From Macrocystis pyrifera (taxonomy: Eukaryota > Sar > Phaeophyceae > Laminariales > Laminariaceae): DNA of 64,000 bases. Within the stretch, counting starts at the first letter, position 1. The number at the start of each line of letters is the position of its first letter. The DNA lies in the NCBI GenBank assembly GCA_031763025.1, contig JASSKH010000043.1, forward strand, positions 1,136,501-1,200,500, given 5' to 3'. Positions 37,185 to 48,407 of the stretch are shown one piece after another. The notes beneath the pieces were generated by a model. That model ran no database searches. It was not told the DNA's origin and was given only the letters and a program-made list of their open reading frames with translations. The position numbers were made by a program, and so were the translations under genes.

Positions 37185-40100
37185 ATGTCATTGGCCAAGC
37201 GTCCGAAATCACCCCGAAATCACTGGACTGTCACGTTTCGTGTACGAGCCGCACTTTCCTCGCGGCGCCAGCACATCATCAGCACAAGAGCAGTAGCAGC
37301 AGCAGCAGCGGCAGCAGCAGCATCAGCAGCAGCAGCAGTCAGCGCTCTCCGTGTCAGGCTTCAGACGCCGTAGAGGAGAAGCAGTGCCAGGAGGAGTACC
37401 AACAGCCGCCAGCAGCAGCACTCTCAAAGCAGTCGACTTCAAGGGGAAGGCCGTGCTATTATACTACAGCAGTAGAGAGAAGCACCAGTGCCTGCACCAA
37501 CGACAGCAAGCAGCGGCAGCAGCAGCAGCAGCAGCAACAACAACGGCAACAACCACATCAGCAGACCAGGCAGCAGTAGCAGCAGGGAGCAACCTATCAG
37601 ACAGCTCGAGCTCTCCTACGAGACCAGGCTCAAGATCTACGGGGGCAACGACTTGAAGCCGCCCATTCGGTTGTATTCACAGGTGAACCGCAGGTTGTAT
37701 TACTCTGTTTTTATGTTGCACGCTTGACCCAGCAGCCAGAGAACAGCAAAACAACCACCAACTTGGCAATGTTATGACGGTGGTCAAGAGCAGACTTGCC
37801 TGTTTCGTCAGAACCAGTGATGCAGTTTGTCTTTCTACAACTCGACATCGCCTGTACCGGTCGTCCGTCGTCCGTCTCGCTTGTTGAACCCATCCCCAGA
37901 TGACTCCTGAACTGACCGCCCAATGCTTCAGGAGGCAACGGAGGCAACGGGGATCAGTACATGGAGAACGAGCTGATCGTCGTGATCCAGCCGGCCCGTC
38001 TTCTCCAAAAGCTAGAGATGGAGTCCCTGCCGAGTATCGTGTTCGCCCCCCCGCCGCCGCCGATGTTGTTCATGCCCTTCGTAAGAGCGACCAGCCGTGT
38101 GGAAAAGGAGGAGGTTCTTGGTGTGGACGCGGGTGGGAGACGGTCGATTCGGGGAGTGAAAAGGGGCGGCCATTAATGCACCCCCCTAGCACGGCACGCC
38201 CTTCCTCTCCCACATGCAGAGGGTCCCTTCTGGGTTCACAAAGGAGACGTTCCCTACTGCTCTCGAGGGTCGATCAAGGTGAGCGTAGCCAACCGCGACA
38301 AATAACATCTTGGTACGTTTTTTCCTGTGTCCCTTTTTTTTTGTCAGGAGTACCTGCACTCTTTTTTTGTCTTTGCACCAACTTGCACGGCGACCGCCTT
38401 TCTTTCTGCTCGATGGCCCCCCTGCGCTGACTAGTACCACCATCAAAGCGGATGCTGCGCAGGTTTTTTAACAACTGCGGCGTAGAAGCGGCGAATACCT
38501 TGTACTTGCACCCGCTCGCCAAGTTGAAATTGGTAGCATACTCGTCTCGATAGAATGCCGCTATGACGGCATGCCTGCTGGAGAAACAATCGCCGAACAG
38601 CGCCATTCCGTTCTCCCGCTGCACGAGCGCTCGTCTCAACGACACAAAACAGGACTAAGGTTGTATGATACCTCCACCTCGGTCGTTCTGTGCAAAGTGT
38701 GCCATCTCCTCGCCTCTGCGTTCCCTGAACCTGAGGACCTGGCGCCTGGTTTGAAATATATCGAGGAAAATAGAAAATACGGTCGCCGGTCAAAGCTCTA
38801 TCATCGAATATGTCGGTACTGCAATACGTAACCGCAACGCCCAGCACCTACACACAGAAGTACCCTCGTCCTTCTCGCCCTCGTCCACGCCCCTCTCCGC
38901 GAAACAGATCTCGTCTACGCCCTATCGGCGAAACAGGTGTGTTTGTACAGCATCAGCTACTCTCCGCGAGTGAAGCTACCTGTCACGGGGAAGCTCGGAC
39001 GCAGCTGGTCGGGCTGTGGGGAGGGGTTACGATCATGAGGGAAACATTACTAGGTGCTTTCGCCCGTTACGCCAGGTCGCCGCCAATACCTGTGTGATGA
39101 AAGGCCGGGCAAGCGACGAGCAAGCGTTGCACGGAACGACATGCGGTATCCACTGCCGCAGGCCAGGGCGCAGCGCCCCGAACCGGCGCCCAACCAGGAA
39201 ATCGCAGCAAACGGTGACGAGGGGTTTCATGCAGCCGTAGAGGCGAGCGTGCTGCTCAGGAAGGAGGAGGGTTTCTTTGAGGGGGGGGGGGGGGGGGGGG
39301 GGGGGGTACGCCAAGACAAAACACGGCCAGAGTCTGCTCAACCTGCCTCTTTCGATGATTTAGCGTTGCGGGGCGTATATATCATCCGCAGGCGGAATCG
39401 TATAAGCCACCGCTGGACGATGGTGCGGAGGCAATGGCGACTTCAACAACGAGGATCTTCCTACTGGGAACACCGCGAAAGGAGCCGGTGAGTCATTGGT
39501 TGTTTGATGGGGCTCTAACGTGAGGATGGCATGCGTGTAAACATTCTACTTTTTTGCGTATGGTGGAGTCTGACACTTCTGATGTAGCGAACGATATTGT
39601 GTAGCCCTTGCGTGTGATTGAGACTTCGGTTTCACTGTCCTATACGCTCATCTGGCGTGGACCGCATAATTTTTGAACCAATTGCCAGATAATTCTGATG
39701 CCGGAGGTGGCGACGCTGCAGGTGGAACCAGAGCAGGCACCGAGTGGATCGGCCTCGCCCTTGGTCTGGACGACAAAGTCGCGGGTCTAATGCGACCAGA
39801 CGACAGGGATATACTGGTGAGCGGCGGGTGTAGATGCTTGTATAACTATCGAAACGACATGTAGAGGCTTGTTCACTTCGGTGCGTGTGTTATCAGCCTG
39901 CTCGCGGTTACGAATCGTGCTAAGGCAAGGGGAGTACTCTTTGGCAGGGAGATGGTTATCTAGTTTTCTTGGAAAAATAGATAGCGGTACTAATTTAGTA
40001 ATATAACTTCTATAATGTGATATGTAAACTGGGTCAAATGCGCGTACCTTTCGGATGTACAAGATTGGCTGCTCACTAAAATCGGCGGGAACGCTTCGAA

Positions 40101-40460
40101 GTCGTTTTCGGGCCACAACCAATCACCGCTGTTGCGGCAACACTATTCTTGCCTTCTGGTTGCGTCATATATTCTTAGCTACCGCCGGTATCTTTGCACC
40201 CTCTTCGTCTTTTCCACCAACAGGAAGATAGCCAGCCAACTACAAAGCTATGCTTCGGTGTCTGCGAAACACGCATGACTCCCGATCATGAAAATCGCCG
40301 CGGGGTCGTCAGGGGGATGATGCAGCAAGCACCGCCCAAACGTTTAAGCACTGCCGTGGCCACGCCTCGAACGTTTACTCCCAACCCCTCAATGCGGGAT
40401 TCGTTGGCGGCACCCATCGTCGCGGCCGGGACGGTGGGGGCAGGGGTGGAGATGTGAATC
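37185..40460 (+). CDS. Unrecognised intron-rich cargo gene inside the Harbinger element
   Basis: Coding blocks that join in phase: about 37476-37682 (ELSYETRLKIYGGNDLK), 37958-38080 (MENELIVVIQPARLLQKLEM), 38220-38278 (RVPSGFTKETFPTALEG), 38486-38831 (SGEYLVLAPARQVEIGSILV; then two CxxC knuckles, CKVC and CRYC, about 40 residues apart). A second group is about 39407-39487 (CGGNGDFNNEDLPTGN), 39689-39816 (TEWIGLALGLDDKVAG) and 40224-40460 (TTKLCFGVCETRMTPDHENR, stop). Donors are GTGAAC, GTAAGA, GTGAGC, GTGAGT and GTGAGC. The 5' end is uncertain: ATG 37185 opens a basic, then poly-Ala frame across CAG repeats. Whether both groups are one gene is not certain. No known domain is recognised; the CxxC pairs suggest zinc binding. 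Confidence 0.42.
39281..39306. repeat. Run of 26 G
   Basis: Homopolymer in the cargo gene region. It sits after a plausible coding stretch (PAPNQEIAANGDEGFHAAVE) and makes the frame downstream unreliable. Confidence 0.95.
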
Positions 40461-40500
40461 CTCGCCTTGTGGGTAGATATCGCCAGGGGGGGGCGGGCGG

Positions 40501-40769
40501 AGGGAATGGCGGTCGTACACCGATGGAGAATTCCGGAAGTTGCCAGGAATGCGCACAACGCAAAGGTGGATGGTCTCAGATCGACCCTGGACCCATTTTT
40601 GGACGAGCAAGGACGTATCGTGCCTGCTGACCCTCGCCCAGGGAAGGAAAACGAACGCAGAGGAAAATTGAGTTTTCTCCTTGCAAGTTCCCATTGGTCC
40701 GTGGGTCGTACGAGGAATTTGAATATGGCTGTCGTGGTCGCAGAGGCGATTGTCTTTAGTTGCCACTAA
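40501..40769 (+). CDS. Possible extra exon of the cargo gene
   Basis: Frame reading AHNAKVDGLRSTLDPFLDEQ then GRIVPADPRPGKENERRGK, with protein-like composition. It overlaps no other good frame and follows an acceptor-like GTTGCCAG. It could extend the cargo gene by alternative splicing past the stop at 40460. Confidence 0.25.
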
Positions 40770-41159
40770 CGTTAAACATGGACTAACGTGCAGGGTTTAG
40801 TGTAGCCCTGGCTGCTGCTGAAAATACGTTTTTCGATTGAAATCGTCTACTTCTTAAGGAACGTCTCGGCGTTTTCCGTGTATTGCAATATGTTTTCTTG
40901 GAGAAGGCCGAGGGCGACGTAGATCTGCGTTGTATGTGTTGTCTAAAATGCAGTGAATTTCGTCATTATATCACCAGACAACTCTCCATGTATCCGTGTT
41001 TAACATAGTGGTATATTTTACGAGATACCGCTTCCTTCGGACACGTTGCGGTGAGTATCTCATGTACGTGTGATCGATCTGTGTCGTCCGAGATAAAATT
41101 CTAGAGCAGCTATTAATAGCTGCAGTCGTACATAATTTTTTTTCTCGTTTTTCGTTGCC

Positions 41160-42330
41160 TATATTTGTGACGACACCCCCACAACCCTTCACCTGCATCA
41201 AATATATCTGCACTGCCAGTCTATGTGGAAAGTACCAGGTAATCCAACGTGAAAAATCGTTTTGCAATCGGATTTTATCTCGAGCGGATATGCACTATTA
41301 CTTGAAGTCGACTTTGACGTTAAACAACTGAATCTTGCCCTCTACATACCAGAACACAGGTAAAGTAAAGGAGCCCACTGCAAAAGTAAATGACAGGAAA
41401 ATAAGAAATTTGACAGCGGTTGTACTGAAGTCAGTATAGAACGTAACTTTCCCGAATAAGAAATTCGGGCGAGACCAGCATTCCTGCTTCTTTTTCTTCC
41501 TCACTATTATCAAGTGTTTTGTAGTGTACTTCGCCCAAGAAAAACGTTTACATAGCCAAAAACGCCCGTTATAAAGATTTTGTGCAAATATCGCTGAACC
41601 TACCTAGAGGTTATTTTATTATTTTGTCACGGGGGGGGCTAACATGGCTCAGGCTTGAAGGGTTCGTTTCTTACGGCGAAGCTTGGAGAGGGCCAGATGG
41701 CTGTAAATCGTAGATGGTGCATTTGTGTGCGTTGTGTCGCTAAATGCTGTGAGTTTTGATAAATTCAATATTTGTGTTGTAAACGAGTCGAATAAAATGA
41801 GAATCCCGGTACACAAGAGTTCGGTGAATCGTGTTTGGTCGTTACTTATCACGACATCCTTTCATTCTATAGAGTTGTCAGTAGGTCGCTGATGTCGCAC
41901 TTATTACGTTTAAATCTTTGAGGTTGCCTACTTTGACCGCACGCCTCTACAACACCTTACCTTCAACAAAACACCCACCCAACCACTTCATCCGAATAGT
42001 GCCAAAGATTGAAACGTAAAAAACCGCTTGTCAATCGGACCTTATCTCGAAGAGCTACCTACCATTACTTGAAATCGACTTATATCGCTGTGAAAGTTTT
42101 TCTGCTCTTCTGTCGTGACACCATGATGAACACAACGGAACAGAGTACTTGTACTGTACAGATAGGTATTTGTACACAATATATACACGAGGAGTAAAAA
42201 AGAGATATTATACGGCAATAAGAAAATTCGAGATCCTTTGTACTGTTATTATCTGTGGAATACATTTTCAATAATAAGAAATCCAACCTGGGCCGGCATT
42301 CTTGTTTCTTATTTTTTCTTGGGGCTAATA
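41160..42330. repeat. Diverged tandem repeat inside the Harbinger element
   Basis: A unit at about 41160-41525 returns at about 41930-42330. Shared in order are CACCCCCACAACC-like C-rich sequence, GTGAAAAATCG / GTAAAAAACCG, CAATCGGA..TTATCTCGA, TTACTTGAA.TCGACTT and a GCAGGAATGC / ACAAGAATGC block (complement strand). The second unit leads into the TATA box of the downstream gene, so the duplication copied a promoter-proximal region. Confidence 0.65.
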
Positions 42331-42381
42331 AGTGTTCTGCGCTGAACACTCGCGAGAAAAACGCCTTTATATTTTTTTCGC

Positions 42382-42390
42382 TATATAAAT
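42382..42390 (+). promoter_or_regulatory. TATA box
   Basis: TATATAAAT in the context CGCTATATAAATCTGG, 97 bases before the ATG at 42487, leaving room for a 5' UTR of about 65-70 bases. Confidence 0.5.
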
Positions 42391-42486
42391 CTGGACCCCT
42401 ACCTATGGTCGCTGAGCCATTTTTTTTTAAAACGACCCCCACTACCACACAACACCAGTCGGCACTCTCGTCGTCACAGAGCAAGC

Positions 42487-42792
42487 ATGAGCCAATCAAC
42501 CCCAAGGCCGCAGAGGAAAGCACCCAGGCCAAGTAGGTTTATGCAACCTAGCGATAACAGCGATGACAGGGCCACCGCGGGCCCAAGCCGGGCGGTGATG
42601 CCTGGTTTTTCAGGTAGAACCAGCGCGGCGAGTTTGGCGCCAAGCAGTAGAAGTGAACACGACAGCAGTAACAACAGCTACGCAAGAACGAGCAACTCGG
42701 TAGCATGCCCACCTCTGGGGAAGGAGGAGGAAAAAATGGGCCAGGATATGCTGTCGGGGGCGGCGGTGCTGGGAGCGCGGGGAGCTTGGCCG

Positions 42793-42830
<38 letters not shown>

Positions 42831-43093
42831 TTGGAGGATCGATGGACCGGGAGTAGAGATATACTACGTGGGTTTTTCGATCGCAATCAAGCAACAGCAA
42901 CAGAAAGGATACTGGTGCACACCTTTACCAGCTTCAAAATCGTTCACTGCAGCAGCAGTACTCGTCCCATTTCCCGGTTTGCCACGGATGATTGCTCTTG
43001 TATTGGCAAGCTAGATTTCTGTTGTAAAGCTGCTGCACATGCAGCTGCTAGAGCAGGTTCATTATTGTTGCTTCTAGCCACGTACGGGTTCTA
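42487..43093 (+). CDS. Short disordered protein gene inside the Harbinger element
   Basis: ATG 42487 opens MSQSTPRPQRKAPRPSRF, a basic proline-rich start like a nuclear signal, then a Ser/Asn-rich disordered segment. The frame continues into a poly-Ala stretch from the CAG run at 42794-42829 and stops at 43014. An alternative frame from 42705 reads poly-Ser there and continues to 43094 through RDILRGFFDRNQATATERI. Which frame is real after the repeat cannot be decided. Harbinger elements often carry a second Myb-like gene; no Myb motif is visible here. Confidence 0.35.
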
Positions 43094-43472
43094 ACGCTGC
43101 TGTCGTACGAGTACAGCTGGGTTCGAGCGACAGCGCGAAGGTTACACACAACTCACACACACCTGGCATACAGAAACGGGGTTTCATACCACGTGTACGT
43201 GTATCAGGTTTCACGACTTCTAGCTTTGCCGCACAACGTTTGACAATGTCAGGTGGCGTGCAAGGTGCTAGTGCGTCCAGATTGTATACAGCACCATGGT
43301 CCAGTTGCGGTGCAAGATACCAGAGACACCCAAACTACTACACACGGAGACTATGCTAGATGAAAGTCGACCCAAGACAGCGATAACGACGATAACTGAG
43401 AGGTGAGCAAGAAGTGGCGCCAGCGCGCTACAAGCAAAGCACAACATACACACGAAACAGTATCACGCTCAC

Positions 43473-43821
43473 GTCCATAGTGCTCGTCTTTTTCAAAGAC
43501 TGGGCGGAGCAAGTCGGCCAGCTTCGCGAAACTCTCTTCAGGCATCCGAAAAGTCCTCCGGAAAGCTTTCCGGCGACGGAGGTCTTCCCTCAGCTCTGCC
43601 CACGAGAGCCGGTACGGCTCATGGATCGGCGATCGTCTCTTGGGAACATGTGGTGTAGCTCCTGCTGTCATGAACATGCCCAGCACGACGAGAGCAACAG
43701 CGATCGCCTTCAGCATGTTTCTGCGCCTCGCTTCTGGAAAATTGTAGGGGTTGAATCGTTGTCTCGCACGACTCAATGACGAGTCCTCAGGAGACCCGGA
43801 CCGCTTCCTTCCACCTTCCAT
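43473..43821 (-). pseudogene. PIF/Harbinger transposase, N-terminal exon
   Basis: ATG at 43821 (complement), then MEGGRKRSGSPEDSS, a hydrophobic stretch, and the helix-turn-helix-like block typical of Harbinger transposase N-termini: WAELREDLRRRKAFRR, TFRMPEESFAKLADLLRP, VFEKDEHYG. It ends at the donor GGAC|GTGAGC. The next acceptor (TTGTAG, exon side from 43427) leads in phase to a stop within about 27 codons. Another frame there reads SSLGVSGIL, like the next conserved block, so a frame break is likely. No DDE triad segment was found in the element. The frame stays open upstream of 43821 through the terminal repeat. Confidence 0.68.
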
Positions 43822-44206
43822 AATATGTGACCTCCCTGGCCACCGTCTCAAGCTACCCGCTTGTCCCAGCGTCGAGCGACGGCGCGGGTTGGAACACTGC
43901 CTCGAATATCGTGAAAATCGTGAAAGGTGTGATTGGTTTTCCAAAATTTGGAACGGGAACACTTCGTGATTTTTCAGGGGCTGAAGAATTTCCAAAATTA
44001 CGACAGAACGCCTCCGTATATTTATACATATTTCCAATATTTGGAAAATTTGAAAAAAAAGACATCGATTAGAACGGCCCTTAGTCACTTTTTTTTTTCA
44101 CTTTTTTTGTACCAGTAATAATACTACAACAGTACTATTAATATTAATAACAATACATTCGTCCACTTGAACGTGTACGAAGTATGATATTTTCTTATTG
44201 ATTTTT

Positions 44207-46051
44207 AAATTTTTAAATACGTCAGCTGTGAGTTCGACTGATTAAATATAAATATATTAAGCTGTGTGTGTTTATTTTCCACTTTTGGCTTTTTTTGTAC
44301 CGACCAGTACATTCATCCACCTTGCTTTTCTCAACGTATAATATGATGTTGTAGTTACTTGTGCGTTTTTTTCCAAGGAAAAGAGTTTAGGCGCGCTCAC
44401 GTGTGGCGTGCGTTCACACCTCAACATTTCACAGCTACTCCCAATAGTTGGGAGTAAAGCAAAGTATGTTCGAGAGAATACTGCTCCTATTATCGTAGGT
44501 ATAATACTTCGTACACCACTCGCAGTATTTCGGGGGTTTTGTACTCGAGATACTACGAGTACTCGCAGTATTTTGAGGTTGTCTGTCAATATGCTACTTC
44601 GTATACTTTCGGGCTCGCACTATTAAGAATATAAAATAATAATGCGGGGTTCGCTATTGCTGCTAGCGTGGATACCCCCAGTCGTGCTTCAAGTGTCTCG
44701 GGGTTTTCTGTACCGCGGGTATTACTACAAGTATTCTAGTCTACACAGTAGTAGCAGTATTTCGTCCGTTGGTAGTGTTCGTACTGCTGCTTCTGCAAAA
44801 GACTCAGAGTATTCGCAGTTATGAAATACCCTCAATATGTCCAGTATATACTTCGAGTGAGTATCATGTATACTTCAACCGTCTGTGCACCGCGTCGACA
44901 ATTAATTCTCAGGCCCAGCGTTCGGCACCCAACACACCTAGATAGTCCCACACGAGTGGGAGTTGGAGCAAACCACTTTCGCCGGAGACAACTTGAGTAC
45001 GTAAAGCAGTTTGGCAGTATTTTGGGATACGCTTTTGCAAGGAGTATATATGCATGTACTGCGAATACTATCAGTATCTCGAGGTTCTGTGCTGCGCATA
45101 TTGCCTTTTTGCTTCAAGTATCTCGTGTTTCGATACTACTGCGGGTACATATTTTCTTCCTGTATTCTCGGGTTCGGTACTGCTCACACTCTCATTACTC
45201 TCAGTATTTGGGCCTTCTCAGTGCTGGCAATATTTTTGCCGCCAGTACTTCAATACTCTCAGAGTGCTCGGACTACGATTTGTTCTCGCCGAGCATTTAT
45301 CTGTGAAACCTTGATGTTACCCTGAGCACCAAGAAACATTTATTTTGGGGAACATATATATACATTGTACCAGTATGTATGTGCTGTATACCTTACTCAA
45401 CCGGTCACAACGTATTATGGCGCAACCTCGACTTCGCGCAACTTTTTTGTATGAATTAATCGCCGCGAGTCGGCTAGATCAATTTATTATCCACTTATCG
45501 CTACCCTATTTTATATTATTGTGGTAATGGTCCCACATTAATTCCGCGAACATCAGTATGTACTAGTCTGTCCTCAAAAATACGTAGTGTGTGTCTTCAC
45601 GTTAAAATGATGGGTGGATGCAGGAACTACTTCTACACAACAAGTGTGCAGGGTTGCATACGAATATTATTTCGCTCTTGCGCCACTCCCCTATTCATAC
45701 GGCACCTCCCGGAGGGGAACATATATATGCTTGTGGAGAATTTCACCTACTATAGTGAGAGAACGCCTACGCACCTCAATGACATGTATCTCCGATTGGT
45801 TTCCAACTTTAGAATTTATGGAAAACAAGTTCGCGGATAAGAATGAGCCTTACTTAATAGTGTATCAATCAGCTTTTTTGGTGTATACAACGAGCCTGAC
45901 CGTGTGACGGGAACCGAGCATTGTTTTCAAATGTAAAATTCGGTAAAAGTGGAATACTACAGCAGTACGGACGAGGCGTATTACGCAGCGTGCAAAGTTG
46001 AGTATCAACTATTTAATCAGTCCAACTCACAGCTGACGTATTTCAAAATTT
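44207..46051. mobile_element. Candidate inverted-repeat element
   Basis: Left arm AAATACGTCAGCTGTGAG (44216) extending to GACTGATTAAATA (about 44248) is complemented by TATTTAATCAGT (46009) to CTCACAGCTGACGTATTT. The arms are about 42 bp and the enclosed segment about 1.85 kb. The interior is full of AGTACT / CGCAGTATTT / CGAGTA words (44460-45300) and has no recognisable gene. No target duplication was identified. Confidence 0.5.
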
Positions 46052-46065
46052 AAATATAAAAAAAA

Positions 46066-46344
46066 ATGATAAAACGGAGAATAGACAGAGCCGGCTTGCG
46101 CTTTCGGTTCACAACTCTGGCCGCACTACTACTGCTGCTGCTGCTGTATTGCGGGACCCACGCACACTCTATTTTCTGCCACCGTGCAGCGCAGTGTCAG
46201 GTCGTTTTGTTGTCTTATCAACTTGACAAGAACATTGAAAAACAGCTATTATTATGGGTATCTATGCCTCACGAGGAGATACGAAGTATACCCGTAGCGG
46301 TGGTCACATATATGACAAGCTTGAGAAAAAGGCGGACTGGGTAG
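46066..46344 (+). CDS. Hypothetical small ORF with a leucine-rich hydrophobic segment
   Basis: ATG 46066 opens 92 codons: MIKRRIDRAGLRF, a hydrophobic run TTLAALLLLLLLYCG coming from a CTG repeat, then a Cys/His-containing stretch. It looks like a signal peptide, but the run is repeat-derived, so the frame may be chance. Confidence 0.18.
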   Translation: MIKRRIDRAGLRFRFTTLAALLLLLLLYCGTHAHSIFCHRAAQCQVVLLSYQLDKNIEKQLLLWVSMPHEEIRSIPVAVVTYMTSLRKRRTG

Positions 46345-46804
46345 GATAGGGTGGTGAAAGAGAAACACTAAAAAAACTCGTACAAAAAAAACTCCTATAT
46401 ATTATGTATACTACAGCTAGCTGTGTGGTACGACTATTAATATATCATTTTCGCGCTGCGGCGGTTTCTTACGGTCCGGTGCGGCTTTACCGAACCCCGT
46501 GCGGTATCATAACTAAACGCGCGCTCCTTCGCTCGGTGTCGTAAAACAAATCTCGGATGGCAAGAATAATATTACTCAATATGTGGAATACAACATAGGA
46601 GCGGTATGTCGAGAGAGGCAAAGTTCCTGTCTGTCAAGGGGTAAAAAATTCTGTCTCCTGATGGTTTTGTCGTAAACCCGGAAAAAAAAAAGCTGGAATC
46701 ACCGCACAAATTCGTACGTGAAAGTGAGTACAGCAGTAGCGTAGGTATGTATGCTTTAATGCGTACGTACGTTCGTATATGTTTTTGTTGTCGTTCTCGC
46801 ATTA

Positions 46805-46933
46805 TTACGGGGGGTCATACAGCAGTAAAAGTAGTAAATGGGACCAAATATTTCTTGTAAAAAAAAGAAATATATTGGGTTTTATGTATAATACCATAGA
46901 TAAATAGGTCCTATTAACTATGGTCCCGCGTAA
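46805..46933. mobile_element. MITE family A, copy 5
   Basis: 129 bp with ends TTACGGGGGGTCATAC and ACTATGGTCCCGCGTAA, TA on both sides. It carries small internal insertions compared with copy 4. Confidence 0.82.
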
Positions 46934-48324
46934 TAGTTAAACTCATCGCCACAACACAGCAGTGCAACGGATTCTATGGTCGCTGGACAGGCTCCCCAAC
47001 TCTGGACTTCCAGGAGTGGAAGAATTCCTCGGTAGAGAAAAAAAAAACAAGCAAACAATACTTCACATGATAACCCTATTATTGTTAAGTGAATCGACAC
47101 CTCAGACAAGAAGAATAAAGTAAGGTCCTCGCTCGTACGTAAGAAATCACCAGACTCATGAGGAACCCACAAACTCTAATTTAACGCGAATTTCCGAACC
47201 GTATTGTACTGGCGTAAGCACCAATCGGGATCGATCGTATTTGTACTACTTGGGAAGCGTATATATTATTGAGAACCAGGGTTTTCCCACCGAGGCACGA
47301 GCCTTTTGCTCTCAGTCTCTCATCATGCCCCAAAGGAGTAAAACTGATCTTTAATATTTTAAGCATTTAACACATACCTGTAAATACCAACAAGTGCTTG
47401 CTCAATAGACATACCTAACTCGGGAATAAAGTGCCCCGACCTCAAACATAGCAAAGAACGCGACATGGTGACACCAGCCAATGACACGTACCAGGTAGGC
47501 CATTGCACATGCAGCAGTATGTTTTTTTTTTTTGTCTTTTTTGTATATATCTTCCGGCGGATTAGCGCAATCAATGCTCTTTCAATTAAGCTCACCATAT
47601 ATATTTCTACCGTCAAAGCCAGTGATATGGGTCATTTCAAACCGTCACTCCAGTTGCAACGGCCAAACTGGCTGCTGCTTCCACGGGCCCGTGAGCACGT
47701 TGACAAGCGGGACAGGTGGTGTGCAGATAGCCATACCGTACTCCGTACAGGATTCGTGTAACTCTCGCCACGAAGCAAAAAAATCTCAATAAAATTTTAT
47801 CGGCGTCTCCCGGCCAGTGAGCCTTATTTATGTCGTTAGGTCGCGTTATTCAAAGATTTTCCGTACAGGACCCCTAGAGGCAAAACGAACACTAGGAAAC
47901 GCAGGCTGAGATCTATGTAAGACATCGCAGTTGTTCACAGTCGGGCAAATGTATCATGTATTCTGGTTGGTTGGTTGGCTGGTGTGATTTTTGTACCTGC
48001 AAAATGCCCAAGGGGCGTATGCGGTAGGTTTAGTGCTTTATCAAATGGGTTACACAAATAATGCTTGGACGACTTCCCAGGGTCACGGGGAACAGGGATC
48101 TCTTCTTGTGTTCTCGCCCCCAATGAGCGGCGGCACAGCCGGTGCACAAATTGTCGCCATACGCTATTATTAGCGGTACATACAAGTCTTGGTGGCTCGT
48201 GTCAGAGGGTGAACGAATGGCTGGGGAGACCCGGGGAGAGTTTGGGCAAAAAGGAATATATGGTGACAATAGATGCGATCGGCTGGCCGACCAGGAAAAG
48301 GCCGCCGTCGGGGTAGTACATTAG
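46934..48324. other. No firm gene
   Basis: A 60-codon frame at 47991-48173 reads AVGLVLYQMGYTNNAWTTSQ and has protein-like composition; it may be an exon upstream of the Q-rich exon. The rest holds only short frames. Confidence 0.35.
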
Positions 48325-48370
48325 ACTGCCGAAGAATGGCAGAATCTCAAGGCTACAGCGGAACACGACA

Positions 48371-48407
<37 letters not shown>

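Larger units (their letters stand above)
36940..44080. mobile_element. PIF/Harbinger-type DNA transposon, 7.1 kb, with cargo genes
   Basis: Ends are GGGCCGTTCTAATCGA at 36940 and its exact complement ending at 44080, with weaker A/T-rich similarity further in (AAATTTTCCAAAT on both sides). TTA lies directly outside each end (36937-36939, 44081-44083), the target duplication expected for PIF/Harbinger. The right side encodes the N-terminal part of a Harbinger transposase on the minus strand. The rest holds an unrecognised intron-rich plus-strand gene, a diverged tandem repeat and a short TATA-driven plus-strand gene. No DDE catalytic domain was found, so the copy is probably not autonomous. 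Confidence 0.68.
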
